A stretch of 64,000 nucleotides of DNA from contig JASFAU010000006.1 of the NCBI GenBank assembly GCA_039704465.1, forward strand, positions 1,302,001 through 1,366,000, read 5' to 3'. The DNA comes from Plasmodiophora brassicae (lineage: Eukaryota > Endomyxa > Phytomyxea > Plasmodiophorida > Plasmodiophoridae). The translations under genes were made by a program, and so were the position numbers. Below, piece after piece: positions 9,998 through 20,856 of this stretch (position 1 is its first letter; each line of letters starts with the position of its first letter). The notes under the pieces are model-generated. The model did not search any database, was not told the DNA's origin, and was given only the letters and a program-made list of their open reading frames with translations.

Positions 9998-10893
9998 TTA
10001 TATCTCTAGGAGCCATGCCCGGGACCCGCGGAACGAGGCGGGGACGAAGGGCGTTCTGCAGAAGGCGACCGTGCTGGCGATCATGGCGAGGCCGAACGCG
10101 CCGCAGCTGATGACGGGGATCAGGACGATGTACGCGGGTATGGCCGGGCCGAGGATCGACCGCAGGAAGAACAGCAGGACGGAGCACAGCGTTGTGCTGC
10201 ACCCGCCGAACATCAGCAGATGCGTCCACGACGTCGTCACGTCGATGCGGCTCGCGGCGATCAGCACAATGCACATGATGAGCCAGAGCAACCTGTGCGG
10301 GGTCAGAGGCGTTGGCACGCGGCGCGCCTCGCCCGTACGTACAGGAGAAAGAACGAGTGCCATCCGACGATCATCTGCATGTTCCACAGGTTCATGAGGA
10401 CGTTGACGAGGACGAACGACGACAGGCCGCAGACGAAGATGATGCGCAGGAACGCGACCGTGGACATGCTGGTCGGCGCCTGCTGCTGGGACCGCAGCAG
10501 GTCACCGTCCTGCTGCTGGCGGGCCGCCTTGATCTCGGTCCACGAACGTTTCCACCAGTTCTGCCGGTACGAGTTCCTCCATTTGGCATTGTCCCGCGCG
10601 TCGAACACGTCGACTCGGCACTCGTCGCTGAACTGGTGCACGTACAGCGTCCGCCAGAGAGGCGAGTAGACGCGGGTGGACAGCGCGTGCCAGGCACGGC
10701 AGGTCGACATGATCCGGGCTAGGTCGCGTCCTTCTAGGTGCTCGAACACCAACGACATGATGTCATCGGGCAGGCCGGTCAGCGCCAGGACAGAGCGTCG
10801 CCTCCTGACCGACGACATGTAAGGACATGGATGGGCACGCGACCAGCAGGCATCACGGTAGTAGATACCGTCGCGCCCCGCTCTCCATCGCAT
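9998..10893 (-). CDS. F-box protein with C-terminal transmembrane segments
   Basis: Exons 10343-10893 and 9998-10292 (50-base intron, GTACGT donor) give 281 residues. An F-box sits at about 39-85 (LPDDIMSLVFEHLEGRDLARIMSTCRAWHALS), followed by a short W/R-rich linker (KWRNSYRQNWWKRSW). Four hydrophobic stretches follow: FLRIIFVCGLSSFVLVNVLM, WLIMCIVLIAAS, MFGGCSTTLCSVLLFFL and PAYIVLIPVISCGAFGLAMIA. F-boxes recruit SCF ubiquitin ligases through Skp1. The membrane part suggests a ligase adaptor fixed to an internal membrane, which is inference. An internal ATG 25 codons downstream is an alternative start. Confidence 0.75.
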
Positions 10894-11519
10894 GGAACCA
10901 CGACGCTGCCCTGTCGTCGTCGTCGTCGGTAGCGACGTCGCCAGGCGGCGGGCACCATGGCAGAACGTCCGCGCCCATGATGATAATGAGCAGGCCGTGT
11001 CAATATCTCGACGTCAGGTCATCGATAATATCTTCAGCCGCATTCAACAACCAGACCCCGCATGGTGCCACTGCAGCCGTACAGGGTATGACGTACCCGC
11101 CAGCATTCGCGAACCCTGCGGGCAGGACTCTAGAACAAAGGCGCCGCCCTGCAGGGAGTGCTGCAGATGGTGACTGTGCATATGCTGTACCGCGCCACCG
11201 TTCCGAAGAACACTCGGCAGGCTTGGATAGCCTGTGATGCACCCAGCTCGACCGTGACCGGTGCAGCGCCGGTACTGCACGTGTCCCTTCGGCAGTCGGT
11301 GGTGTGCATTGCTGCCAGCGCCCCAGGCACTGAAGCACGCGCGGTGGTGGACACTTCCTGTGACTGTGCGCTCGGTGCCTCGGTAGAAATGACTTCCCGT
11401 ACCACCGCGAATGACCAGGGCCCTACGAGGGCGCCTACATACGTGTTCCTGCGAGTCATAGGCGTGAACGGTCGTTAACTGACCAGCGCCAGGTTCACCC
11501 CGGCAGGCGGACCGTCGTC
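10894..11519. other. Intergenic, no supported gene
   Basis: These 626 bases lie between the F-box gene start and the first receptor. Several short frames overlap on both strands, with mixed composition and no recognisable motif. It must include the promoter of the receptor gene and may hide a 5' untranslated exon. Confidence 0.3.
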
Positions 11520-14237
11520 ATGCTGGATGCGGCTGTGGTCATCGTCGCTGCGGCGCTGGTGTCGTCCTGTGGCGCGCTCGACGCGCTGACGTTCATGACG
11601 GCGACAGCCGAGAACGCAAGCGACAGCGCCGGCGCACAGGCGTACGCCGACCGGATCGCCGGGCTCGTGCCTGGCGTCAAGATCAATGTCGACAGCACGA
11701 TCGGTCTGGCCACCTGGAGCGACACGTTCTGGGCGCAGTATGCCGAAATTCGCAAGCCGGGCGTCGTCGACGTAAGACAGCTCGCGTGGGACGCGACCCC
11801 CGATATGCATTGTCTCACGAGCGCGCTGGTTCCTACCACAGGTAACGTGGCTGGACACGACCTGGGTGGCCGAGTTCTCCAACCACCTGGCCGACCTGAC
11901 CGAGCACCTGCCCGTCGATTTCATACAGCAGTTCCATCCCGACAGCTTGCAGGGTGGGTGGTACAACGACCGCCTCGTCGCTCTACCGTGGGACATCCAG
12001 AACGCGTTCCTGATCTACAACAAGGTCCTGCTGGCCAAGTACGGGTACGGGGCGCCGCCCCAGACCTGGGACGAGCTCGAGGAGATGTCGCGTACGATCC
12101 AGGAGGGCGAACGGCAGAACAACACACAGTTCTACGGCTATGCCTGGGACGCCCTGAACGAAGGCCTGACCTGCAACCTCCTGGAGCTGATCAGCTCCCA
12201 TGGCGGCGGGAACATCATCGAACCCGATGGCCGGGTAACCGCCCACGCGCGATCAGCGAGTCGGTCTCGGACGTGGCTGACGGATGCAATGTGGGCCCAT
12301 CATCAGGTGTCGATCAACAACCCGCACGCGCTGAAAGCACTGACGCGGGCGGTACATTGGATTGGGAACATCAGCACGGACCAGGTGATGTCCTGGGACG
12401 AAGACGGGTCGATAGCCGTGTTCCTGGCCGGCGGCGCGGCGTTCACCCGCCAATGGGGAATGATGAATTTCCCGACGGACGACGTCACTGCAGCGACCTA
12501 TGGCATTGCCATGCTGCCGAACGACGGCCACGGGACGCGATCGAAGGGGACGGCCGGTAACGACTACCTGGGCATCTCCAAGTACTCCAATCGCTCCCAG
12601 GAAGCAGCGGCCGTGCTGATGGCCATGCTGTCCGACCAAGAGCAGGTACGCGAGTACCGCCTGTTCGGGTTGGCGCCGTCCCGAACGTCGATCTACTGCG
12701 GGAAAGGCTTGTGTGCGCCCTACGACCCCAACCACTGGCAGATCTGCGATGCGAATATCACCGACGACTATTCCGTGTTCCGGTAATCTCAATTGAACAT
12801 CGACCAGGCCCCCGGAGCTTGTGTGTGACCCGCGCTTGCCCAAAGGTTTACAGACGCAACGGCCCCTGGCCACTACGACGACGCCTCTCGTATTGTCTTC
12901 ACGAATGTTCATCGGGTGCGGTTATTTCCACTGGAGCCATCATTGCTGCGAGTAACGAGTCCACCTGCTGCTCCCATAGGCATTGACGTACGAGATATCG
13001 CCGCAAGACGCGCTGAACACGATCGAATGTCAGCTGGTCCTGTTGCTGCACGGCCGGTCGCTGCTGCCCGATCGCTGCCTGAACGAGTTGCGCACCGAGC
13101 CTTGGGCGTATGCAACGGCGTACTCGGTGACGGGTCTCGCCGTAGCCATATCGCTGGCCCTGATCCCCGCCTTCATCTACAACAAGGACAACCCTGTCAT
13201 CAGGAGCGCGTCGCCCATCTTCTGTATCACCATCTGCATTGGCGCCGTCATATTCCTGGCGTCGAACCTGACGGCGACCCTGAAGCCGAATCTGTTCCGG
13301 GGCATCTGCTGGGCAAATGCTGGGCTGACCTGCATTGGCTTCATCATCATGATGGTATCGCACATGTTGTGACCGATGCCTTGGTACCCGTCGCGTAACG
13401 ACCCCAACTTCATACAGGGTGCACTGTACGTCAAGCAGCACAGGGTGGCCCAGATCTTTGCGGCGGTATCAGGCGCAAACGGCGCCATGCGGGCCGTGAC
13501 CATCACCAATGCCGATGTCTTCAAGCGCCTCTCAGTACTTGTTGGGCTGGAAGCGATTGCCATCGGGGCTTGGATGTTTTCCCAGGAAACGGTTACCGGC
13601 ATGGCGATTGTGCAGAAAGTGTTCCGAGAGTCAGGGTGCCCTTGTGGCGCTGACCTCGATTACGTCTACAGCTGCCGGTACTCGCCGACGGGATTCTGGC
13701 TGGTCGCCGCCTTCAACTTTGCCATCGTCATTGCGGGTACCATCATGGCGTTCCGTTCCCGCGACATCCCCATGCTCATGTACAACGAGACGAAATACAT
13801 GTCGGTCCAGATGATCGATGGCCGGTCCCCGAGTACTTTGCGGGGCGCTAACATCACTTTGTCGAACAGGTGCATGTGCGCGTACAACATCTTCCTCGCA
13901 TTGGTCCAGCGACGAACCTTCAGCGTAACGTATATGGGTCTGACGGAATGGCGAATAGGTCCTGATTCTGCCCGTGCTTCTGTTGCTGACTGATAACCCG
14001 AGTATCCAACTGGTTGCTCGCTCTGTTGCCGTCGTCGTCATCGTGTTGTGCACGCTGGGTACACTGTTCAGCTACAAGTTCTACCTGATCGCAACCATGA
14101 CGCCCGCCGAGCTCAAAGTTGTCATGGATTCGAGATCCCCGGCCAGCGTCAAGGTTCGCCCCACCTTCGACGCCATCTCGACGAAACGAGGATTATCCAC
14201 CGCCAGCAAGCCTGGGTTATCGACCACCACGAAATAA
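11520..14237 (+). CDS. Class C GPCR with ABC-type sugar-binding ectodomain, copy 1
   Basis: Eight exons (11520-11771, 11842-12234, 12307-12782, 12846-12915, 12980-13354, 13418-13800, 13870-13903, 13959-14237) give 753 residues. A signal peptide (MLDAAVVIVAAALVSS) precedes about 400 residues that read like a family 1 extracellular solute-binding protein of sugar ABC transporters. Landmarks are QYAEIRKPGVVDV, LLAKYGYGAPPQTWDELEEM, SSHGGGNIIEPDGRVSINNP, AAFTRQWG and the C-terminal DASRIVFTNV...SPQDALNTIECQ. A class C 7TM core follows, with VIRSASP, the intracellular KQHRVAQIF and the hallmark YNETKYM before helix 7. The receptor presumably senses an extracellular sugar or similar solute and signals through G proteins. 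Exon boundaries and phases equal those of copy 2. The cytoplasmic tail is short and Ser/Thr-rich. Confidence 0.9.
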
Positions 14238-14772
14238 ATGGACCATCGAGGGAAACGCATCGTAGATTCCGAGATTGCCCCCAGCGCGAACTCGTCGCAA
14301 CGTTCTTTACCACGGAATGGTTCGTCCACTCCCACACCTCATAGAACTGCCGCTGTGTACCACCTCAGTCATCGGTGCCCTCTGATGAGACGTCGACGAT
14401 CGCCGCCTAGAACGGGAATAACTAACAACTCGTTCGTCAGACGTATCTGCAGGCGTGGGACCGCATGCACAAACGCCTCGACCTCTTGTTGAGGGGTCCC
14501 GACAGAAGGCGAAGTAGCGGCCAGCTGTCGCGGTGCGCCCGTTACGTATACGTTTGACCGGCAAAGAAAGGCACGTCCCAGAAACTCAACACCAGGAGCA
14601 ATGCCACCTACTCGCCGTACGCGTGTGGCTGATCGGATCGGGGCATCGGGCAGGTGGGCTAGCTGCTATTCCCGGTGGGAGCGCAGTCGCGCACTTGCGC
14701 TGCGAGCTTGCGACTGCTGCCGCAGGCACGCAGTTCTCCCCGCACTTTCCGGCGCCGTGCTTCACTGGCCAA
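14238..14772. other. Intergenic, no supported gene
   Basis: This 535-base gap between receptor copy 1 and the first secreted helical protein has lower GC than the genes around it. It contains no frame with credible features. I see no repeat shared with the other gaps of the cluster. Confidence 0.3.
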
Positions 14773-15869
14773 ATGAGGCGCTTGAGGAGTGTGATCGCGG
14801 TTGGCCTGCTGGCTGTCGTCTGTGGCGCTGCCCAGTGCAATGCTGACAGGTAGCGTTATCAGTATCGTCATACGAGCGGACCTGACCAGTGGATTATGCC
14901 AGGCTGGACGATCCCAGACCAAATGAAGGTCCTGCCGACAATCGGACGCATGTATCGGACGCGATCGTGCGCTTAGAGGAAGCGCGATCATCACTGTCCA
15001 CAGCTGAACGCATCATTACGGATATGGCGAGGTCCTTTCCTGGGCATACTCTACGTCAGATTCGCCGACCCTCCGGTACGGGCGAAAGCACGCGATCACC
15101 GTCGGTATGCCCCTATGCAAACCCGCCCACGTTCGAAGCCGTCTTCCGCACATTCGAGCGAGGCCTGGTTACCGGTCTGCTGTCGCACCTGACGTCGGTT
15201 GACACTTTGGAGAGGCTGATCTGCTGCATCTTTTCAACGATCGACAATCATATCCAATGCGGTAGCCCAAACCGCGGGGCCACAGTTCGACGCAATTCCA
15301 CTGTCGTCTTGGTGGACCGGCTTGCATCCATCATGCGCACCGGCACAGTAAGGACCCGGACCGTCGACTCTCACCGCCCGCCAAACATATTCGCCATGCG
15401 CGATGCGAACTTTGTCGACCTGCCCGTGCGACGCTTCTGGAATGTGACTCAAGTGCCCGTCGAGGACCTTGTCAATGCGATAACTGTGACCCGGGGTCAG
15501 ATTGCGGCGACAAGGTCAATGGTGATACAAATGAATGCCGACCGCGTTGTCGTGATGGACCTGTTTTACGAGGCTCTGGCGCTATCCAAGCGCCGTCTGA
15601 TAACGAGCATGACGTTGTTGGTGAACCTGCTGGGGCAGTTGACGTCGACGCTATCCGGCGAAAATATACCGGTCGTCGAGAAGGACATTGCGTCTGTTCG
15701 CGCCAGTGCTCATCAGTTTGAGCTACTGGTCGATCGGGTCACTCACATGAAGGAACGATACAAGGCCGCCCTCAAGCACCTGGACAACGCCGTCATTTAT
15801 CTGCATCAGAGTCGCTACCAGACTAATCTGCACCTGCTGCTCCAAACCGACACAGCAAGAGCGGCCTAG
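14773..15869 (+). CDS. Secreted alpha-helical protein, copy 1 (receptor-cluster family)
   Basis: Two exons, 14773-14849 (signal peptide MRRLRSVIAVGLLAVVCGA) and 14903-15869, give 347 residues. The mature part is mostly amphipathic helix with heptad-like Leu/Val spacing: HVSDAIVRLEEARSSLSTAE, VRASAHQFELLVDRVTHMKE and YKAALKHLDNAVIYLHQS. A central block, PPNIFAMRD..FVDLPVRRFWNVTQV, is conserved in copy 2 and holds an N-glycosylation sequon. There is no transmembrane segment, so secretion is inferred. I do not recognise the family. It lies directly between the two receptor paralogues in the same orientation. Confidence 0.8.
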
Positions 15870-16352
15870 CGCCGAGCCAACTCGATTGTCCCAGTGATCA
15901 ATTAACCGTCGGCATCATCATCTGCTGGATCGCTACATTGCTGATTTCAGATGGACCATTGGAATGCGTATGGTATTCAGTACTGTAGTCGTATGCCGCG
16001 CTAGTAGCCGCGGGCCACATACGATGAACACAACGGGCTCGCGATGTGCCTGTAACCATCCTAATTGTGTACAAACCTATGGGAGCGTCGGGCATGAATG
16101 TTTGCGCACGAAGGTCCTCTACACCAGAGGCCCGTTGGGCTACTGGTTGGACGACGCTCTCGAACCGATGACAGCCCTACCACATACAGAAGCGCTTCAC
16201 TCTGCAAGGATCAACGAGGTGGTTGGCGTCCAGTGATTTGCGGCAAAATCGCCGCCGCTATTTCGGGCGACCGTACAGCCGCGGCTCGGGGAAGTCGCAC
16301 AGTTGTTCCACCGTGCGGCATTTTGGCTCGTTGCCCGACGCTGGCCAGACCA
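15870..16352. other. Intergenic, no supported gene
   Basis: These 483 bases separate the two secreted helical paralogues. A frame on the + strand opens from 16098 into the next gene, but only the part after the ATG at 16353 matches the paralogue. Confidence 0.3.
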
Positions 16353-17399
16353 ATGGGGCGGTTGCTGCGCAGCATCGTCGCGATAGGCGTGCTGGTCGTT
16401 GTCGGTGACGCCACCAATGTTAGGTACCGTGTGCGGGTCTACTCTGGCAAACGACGGGGCACGACTCAGCAGGGGTTGTGCGTTCACAGGCGCGACGTCG
16501 ACGGACCAGCTGAGACTCGAGTCCACGTAGCCGAAGCGATTGTGCATTTGGAGGACGCACGATTGTTGCTGCGCGAAGCGGAACGCCTCATCGTCAGTGC
16601 CGGCAGCATCTTCTTTGGTGACCCATTACATATTCGCCTGCCATCCGACGCGCCCGACACGACGACATCGCCCGCACGCCATGATGCGGATCCGCCCGGT
16701 TTCGAGTCCGTCTTCGGCAACTTCGAGCGCGGGTTGTCCATGTGCCTGGCGTCGTACCAGCAGTCGGTCCAGGTGATGGAGACGCTGATCCGCCGGACCG
16801 CCAACGCCACCGGATGCGTTCTCCGGAATTTCGCCTGGAATCGTGGCGCTGCCGCCCTGACGCGTCGGCTCATGTCCGTCCTTCGCATCCAGCGGCCGGT
16901 CGGGCATCGCCCCAACATCTTCGCCATACGCGATAGGACCTTTGTCCACCTGCCCGCGCGCCGCTTCTGGAACGTGACGCGCGTGTCCATGGGCGACCTG
17001 GCCGACGCCATGACGATCAGCCTTCGACAGATTGCGGCGACCAGGACCATGCTCGTACAGATGGGCGCCGATCGCGTCATCATCCACGAATTGTTTTCGC
17101 AGGCCATGATCCTGTCCAGGCGTCGGATGTTAGCGACCACTGATATACTGGCAGACGCGCGCCGGCGCCTGCCGACGTTGCCCACGATGATCAACATGGC
17201 CGCCGTTGACGCAGACCTAGCGGCAGCGCGCGCGAACCTGGACCTGCTGAAGGTGCTGGTGGTTCACCTCGCGCTCCTGCAGGAGCGGTACGAGGACGCC
17301 CTCGAGCTCGTGGACAATGCGCGCCGGCACGTGCAGCAGAGTTGCTACCTGGCGAACCTGCCGTCCGTGTTTCGACACCGAACGGCAAGAGCCGCGTAG
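16353..17399 (+). CDS. Secreted alpha-helical protein, copy 2 (receptor-cluster family)
   Basis: Exons 16353-16423 and 16490-17399 give 326 residues. The signal peptide is MGRLLRSIVAIGVLVVVGDA. The body aligns with copy 1 end to end: RVHVAEAIVHLEDARLLLRE, FESVFGNFERGL, PPNIF/RPNIFAIRDRTFVHLP, ARRFWNVTRV, LRQIAATRTM, and the shared end TARAA. The 66-base intron is a multiple of three and free of stops, so unspliced transcript would still translate, adding 22 basic residues after the signal peptide. The splice is preferred because its phase and position match copy 1. The function is unknown. Confidence 0.8.
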   Translation: MGRLLRSIVAIGVLVVVGDATNVRYRVRVYSGKRRGTTQQGLCVHRRDVDGPAETRVHVAEAIVHLEDARLLLREAERLIVSAGSIFFGDPLHIRLPSDAPDTTTSPARHDADPPGFESVFGNFERGLSMCLASYQQSVQVMETLIRRTANATGCVLRNFAWNRGAAALTRRLMSVLRIQRPVGHRPNIFAIRDRTFVHLPARRFWNVTRVSMGDLADAMTISLRQIAATRTMLVQMGADRVIIHELFSQAMILSRRRMLATTDILADARRRLPTLPTMINMAAVDADLAAARANLDLLKVLVVHLALLQERYEDALELVDNARRHVQQSCYLANLPSVFRHRTARAA

Positions 17400-17690
17400 G
17401 GGCCCTGCACGTACGCCTACACGCCCTGATCAACCGTGCTGCCCGGTCGACCAATACAGTCGCAAGCCAAGCCGCCTGCCTTGTGCCGACAATCGACCGG
17501 CCTGGAATGCTCGGTACGGGCAGAGGTTCAGCCGCTAATCGTACGTGATCGTCATCGCCCCCTGGTCGTCCTGTAACTGCCGATGGAGCGCACGGGTCAT
17601 GGGCACGTACCCAGCCTGCGGGTCACAGGATCGCTTGCCAGGGCGTTCCGCTGATAATCGAACGGCGGTTCCGTCACCGTGCTCGGCGCC

Positions 17691-20402
17691 ATGCTCGTCG
17701 TCGCTCTGCTTATCGGGCCGGCCCTCGTGCGGTGGGCCACAGCAGCGGATACGCTGACGTTCCTGACGGCCACGGCCGACAACGCCACCGACAGTGCCGG
17801 CCTGCAGGCGTACGCCGACCACATCTCGTCCCTGGTGCCCGACGTGCAGATCAGTGTGGACAGCACGATCGGCCTGGAGACCTGGAGCGACACGTACTCG
17901 GCAGAGTACGCCGAGATCCAGAAGCGGGGCGCCGTCGACGTAACGAACCTGCAGTGGTGGCCGCCCCTGCCCGGAACGTTCGGAAGCAATTGACATTCGT
18001 GTCGGGCAGATTGCGTACATGGACACGATCTGGGTGGCCGACTTTGCCGAGCACATGGCCGACCTGACTGAGCTCCTGCCCGCCGATTTCGTACAGCAGT
18101 TCCATCCGGACGGGCTCGAGGCCGGCTGGTACAAGGGCAGGCTCATCGCTCTACCGTGGGACATCCAGAACGCGTTCCTGATCTACAACAAGGCCCTGCT
18201 GGCCAAGTACGGGTACGGGGCGCCGCCCCAGACCTGGGACGAGCTCGAGGAGATGTCGCGTACGATCCAGGAGGGCGAACGGCAGACCAATCCGCAGTTC
18301 TACGGTTACGCCTGGGACGCCCTGGACGAAAGCCTGACCTGCAACATTCTCGAACTGATCAGCTCGCATGGCGGCGGCAACATCATCGAACCCGACGGCA
18401 GGGTAATCGCCCCGCCAGATGTCGCTTCGCCTGCTGCATGGACGTTGACGTGGCGGCCGTCCCCTGTCAGGTGTCGATCAACAACCCGAAAGCGGTGAAA
18501 GCGCTGGCGCGTGCGGTGCGATGGGTCGGCGGCATCAGCCCCTACCAGGTGACGTCCTGGGACGCGGACGGGTCCAAGGCGCTGTTCGAGGCGGGCGGCG
18601 CCGCGTTCACCCGCCAGTGGGGCCTGCAGAACTTCCCAGGCGACGACGTCACCGCGGCGACCTATGGCATTGCCATGCTGCCGAACGACGGCCCCGGGAC
18701 ACGATCGAAGGGGACGGCCGGCAGCGCCTACCTGGGCATCTCCAAGTACTCGAGTCGCCCGCAGCAGGCGGCGTCGACGCTGACGACCATGCTGTCCGTC
18801 CAAGAGCAGACGCGCCGGTACCGCCTGTTCGGGTTGGCGCCGTCCAGGACGTCGATCTACTGCGGCAAGCGCCTGTGTGGACCCTACGACCCCAACCACT
18901 GGCAGGTGTGCGACACGAACATCACCGATGACTATTCCGTGTTCCGGTAATCACGACGCGTGTGCTCGCACGTCGTCCCAGCTTGACGCGCTCGTGCCGA
19001 CAGGTTCAGCGCGCCGACGGCCCCTCAACACTACGGGAACGCCTCCCGCATCGTCTTCACGAACATCCAGCAGGTACGTCGCGAGCCACGTAGCGCCACC
19101 TCGTGCTGAGCGGTCATGTCCGCCTGCAGGCGCTGATGGGCCGCGTGTCGCCGCAAGACGCGCTGAACACGATCGAGTGCCAGCTGGTCCTGTTGCTGCA
19201 CGACCGGTCGCTGCTGCCCGATCGCTGCCTGAACGAGTTGCTCACCGCACCGTGGGCATTCGCCACAGCGTACTCGGTGACGGGCCTCGCCATGGTCGTT
19301 GCCCTGGCCCTGATCCCCGCCTTCATCTACAACAAGGACAATCCCGTCATCAGGAGCGCATCGCCCATCTTCTGCATCACCATCTGCATCGGCGCCGTCG
19401 TGTTCCTGGCGTCGAACGTGACGGCGACCCTGAAGCCGAACCTGTTCCCCAGCGGCTGCTGGGCCACCGTCTGGCTGACCTGCATCGGCTTCATCACCAT
19501 GATGGTACATGCTGACGTCGAGGGCGTGACGTCTCCCGCGAATGGCACCTTCTCACGCCCCGGTTGACACACAGGGCGCGCTGTACGTCAAGCAGCACAG
19601 GGTGGCCCAGATCTTCGCGGCAGCGTCGGGCGCCAGCGGCGTCATGCGGACCGTGACGATCACCAACGCCGAAGTCTTCAAGCGCCTCGCTTTGCTGGTC
19701 GCCGTGGACGCCATCGCCATCGGCGCCTGGATGGCCGGCCAGGACACGATCAGCGCCATGGCGACCGTCCAGAGGGTGTTCCGAGTGTCCGGGTGCCCCT
19801 GTGGCGCCGACCTGGACTTCGTCTACAGCTGCCAGTACGCGCCAGCGGGATTCTGGCTGGTCGCCGCCATCCACTTTGCCATCATCGTCGCCGGCACTGC
19901 CATGGCGTACCGCTCGCGGGACATCCCCATGCTCATGTTCAACGAGACGAAATACATGTCGGTCGCAGATTGCCGAGTCCGCTGGCAACACGTCGCGGGC
20001 ACTGACTCCGTTGCTCGAACAGGTGCATGTGCGCGTACAACATCTTCCTTGCACTGGTAACCGGGCCGGACCATAATGGACGGGGCCATGCGCATGTGGG
20101 AACAATTCTGAACCCCGGGCCCTCCATGATAGGTCCTGATCCTTCCCGTTCTCCTGCTGTTGAAGGATAACCCGAGCGTCCAGCTGGTCGTTCGTGCCGT
20201 GGCCGTCGCCGTCATCGTGCTGTGCACGCTGGGCACCCTGTTCAGCTACAAGTTCTACCTGATCGCGACCATGACACCCACGCAGATCAAGATGGTCATG
20301 GAGACCAAGACGGTCAGCGTGAAGACCAGCACGGCTGGCGGCGAGTCGCGCACCGGCGGCGCCCTGTCCATGAAGCCGGTGTCCTTCACGGCGAAACCTT
20401 AG
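17691..20402 (+). CDS. Class C GPCR with ABC-type sugar-binding ectodomain, copy 2
   Basis: Exons 17691-17939, 18010-18402, 18471-18946, 19004-19073, 19130-19504, 19575-19957, 20023-20056 and 20133-20402 give 749 residues. The lengths of exons 2-7 are identical to copy 1. The signal peptide is MLVVALLIGPALVRWATAA; the ATG at 17691 is used rather than a GTG upstream. The ectodomain repeats the solute-binding landmarks (YAEIQKRGAVDIAYMDTIW, LLAKYGYGAPPQTWDELEEM, PDGRVSINNPKAVKALARA). The 7TM core has VIRSASP, KQHRVAQIF, FNETKYM and LVLILPVLLLLKDNPSVQL. The 34-base seventh exon encodes the start of helix 7 in both copies. The tail differs from copy 1, being richer in Gly/Lys. The ligand is unknown; the bacterial relatives bind trehalose, maltose and related sugars. 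Confidence 0.92.
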
Positions 20403-20856
20403 GCTGAGCCCGATCACGTGCAGACCCACCCAGTTGTCGACAGAGGGGTATCGCATTACACCCCCACACCGCATCTGGAGACCTGATCACATTGCAACGT
20501 AGTTGCGTTACGTACTCGACTCTTCATGTGTACTGCCCAGGACGACGTGAATCGGCTCAAATCGTTGATCACCCCAAGCAGGAGGGCGTAGAGGAACAGC
20601 TCTGTGAACTGATCTACGATGATGCGGTAGATCAAGTTCCAGGACGAGGTGAATTACGGGCAGGCACGACGTGGACCGCCTCTCGAATGCCGCGTGTGTG
20701 GTGCAGTCCACAAGTCGCCCGCGTCTAGATATAGAAAGTCCGCGACGGAGGGCAGCGCCGGCCGCTGCGGCTTCCGTAGCGGAACGCACCGGCGCAGGCG
20801 TAGGCAGGCGGATTCCGCAGAGCAACGTGTACGTAAACGCAGCGGGCATCATCATC
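20403..20856. other. Intergenic with a short gene remnant
   Basis: This 454-base stretch lies between receptor copy 2 and ArgRS. The only structure I see is the remnant annotated separately at 20585-20656. An upstream in-frame extension of ArgRS (from about 20671) has no ATG and is not used. Confidence 0.35.
20585..20656 (+). pseudogene. Remnant of the repeat-bearing surface-protein gene
   Basis: About 72 bases (beginning ggcgtagaggaacagctctg) closely match positions 30733-30804 inside the surface-protein gene at 30360. That region encodes VEERLRELMYDDAVIKFQEEVN. A one-base insertion near gcggtagatcaag shifts the frame, and the similarity fades on both sides. It is therefore a fragment of a duplicated family member, not a gene. 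Confidence 0.65.

Noticed and set aside
14238..17690. Simple tandem duplication of a receptor plus X unit
   Set aside because: The order is receptor-X-X-receptor on one strand, which a single unit duplication does not give; separate duplications or a rearrangement are needed.
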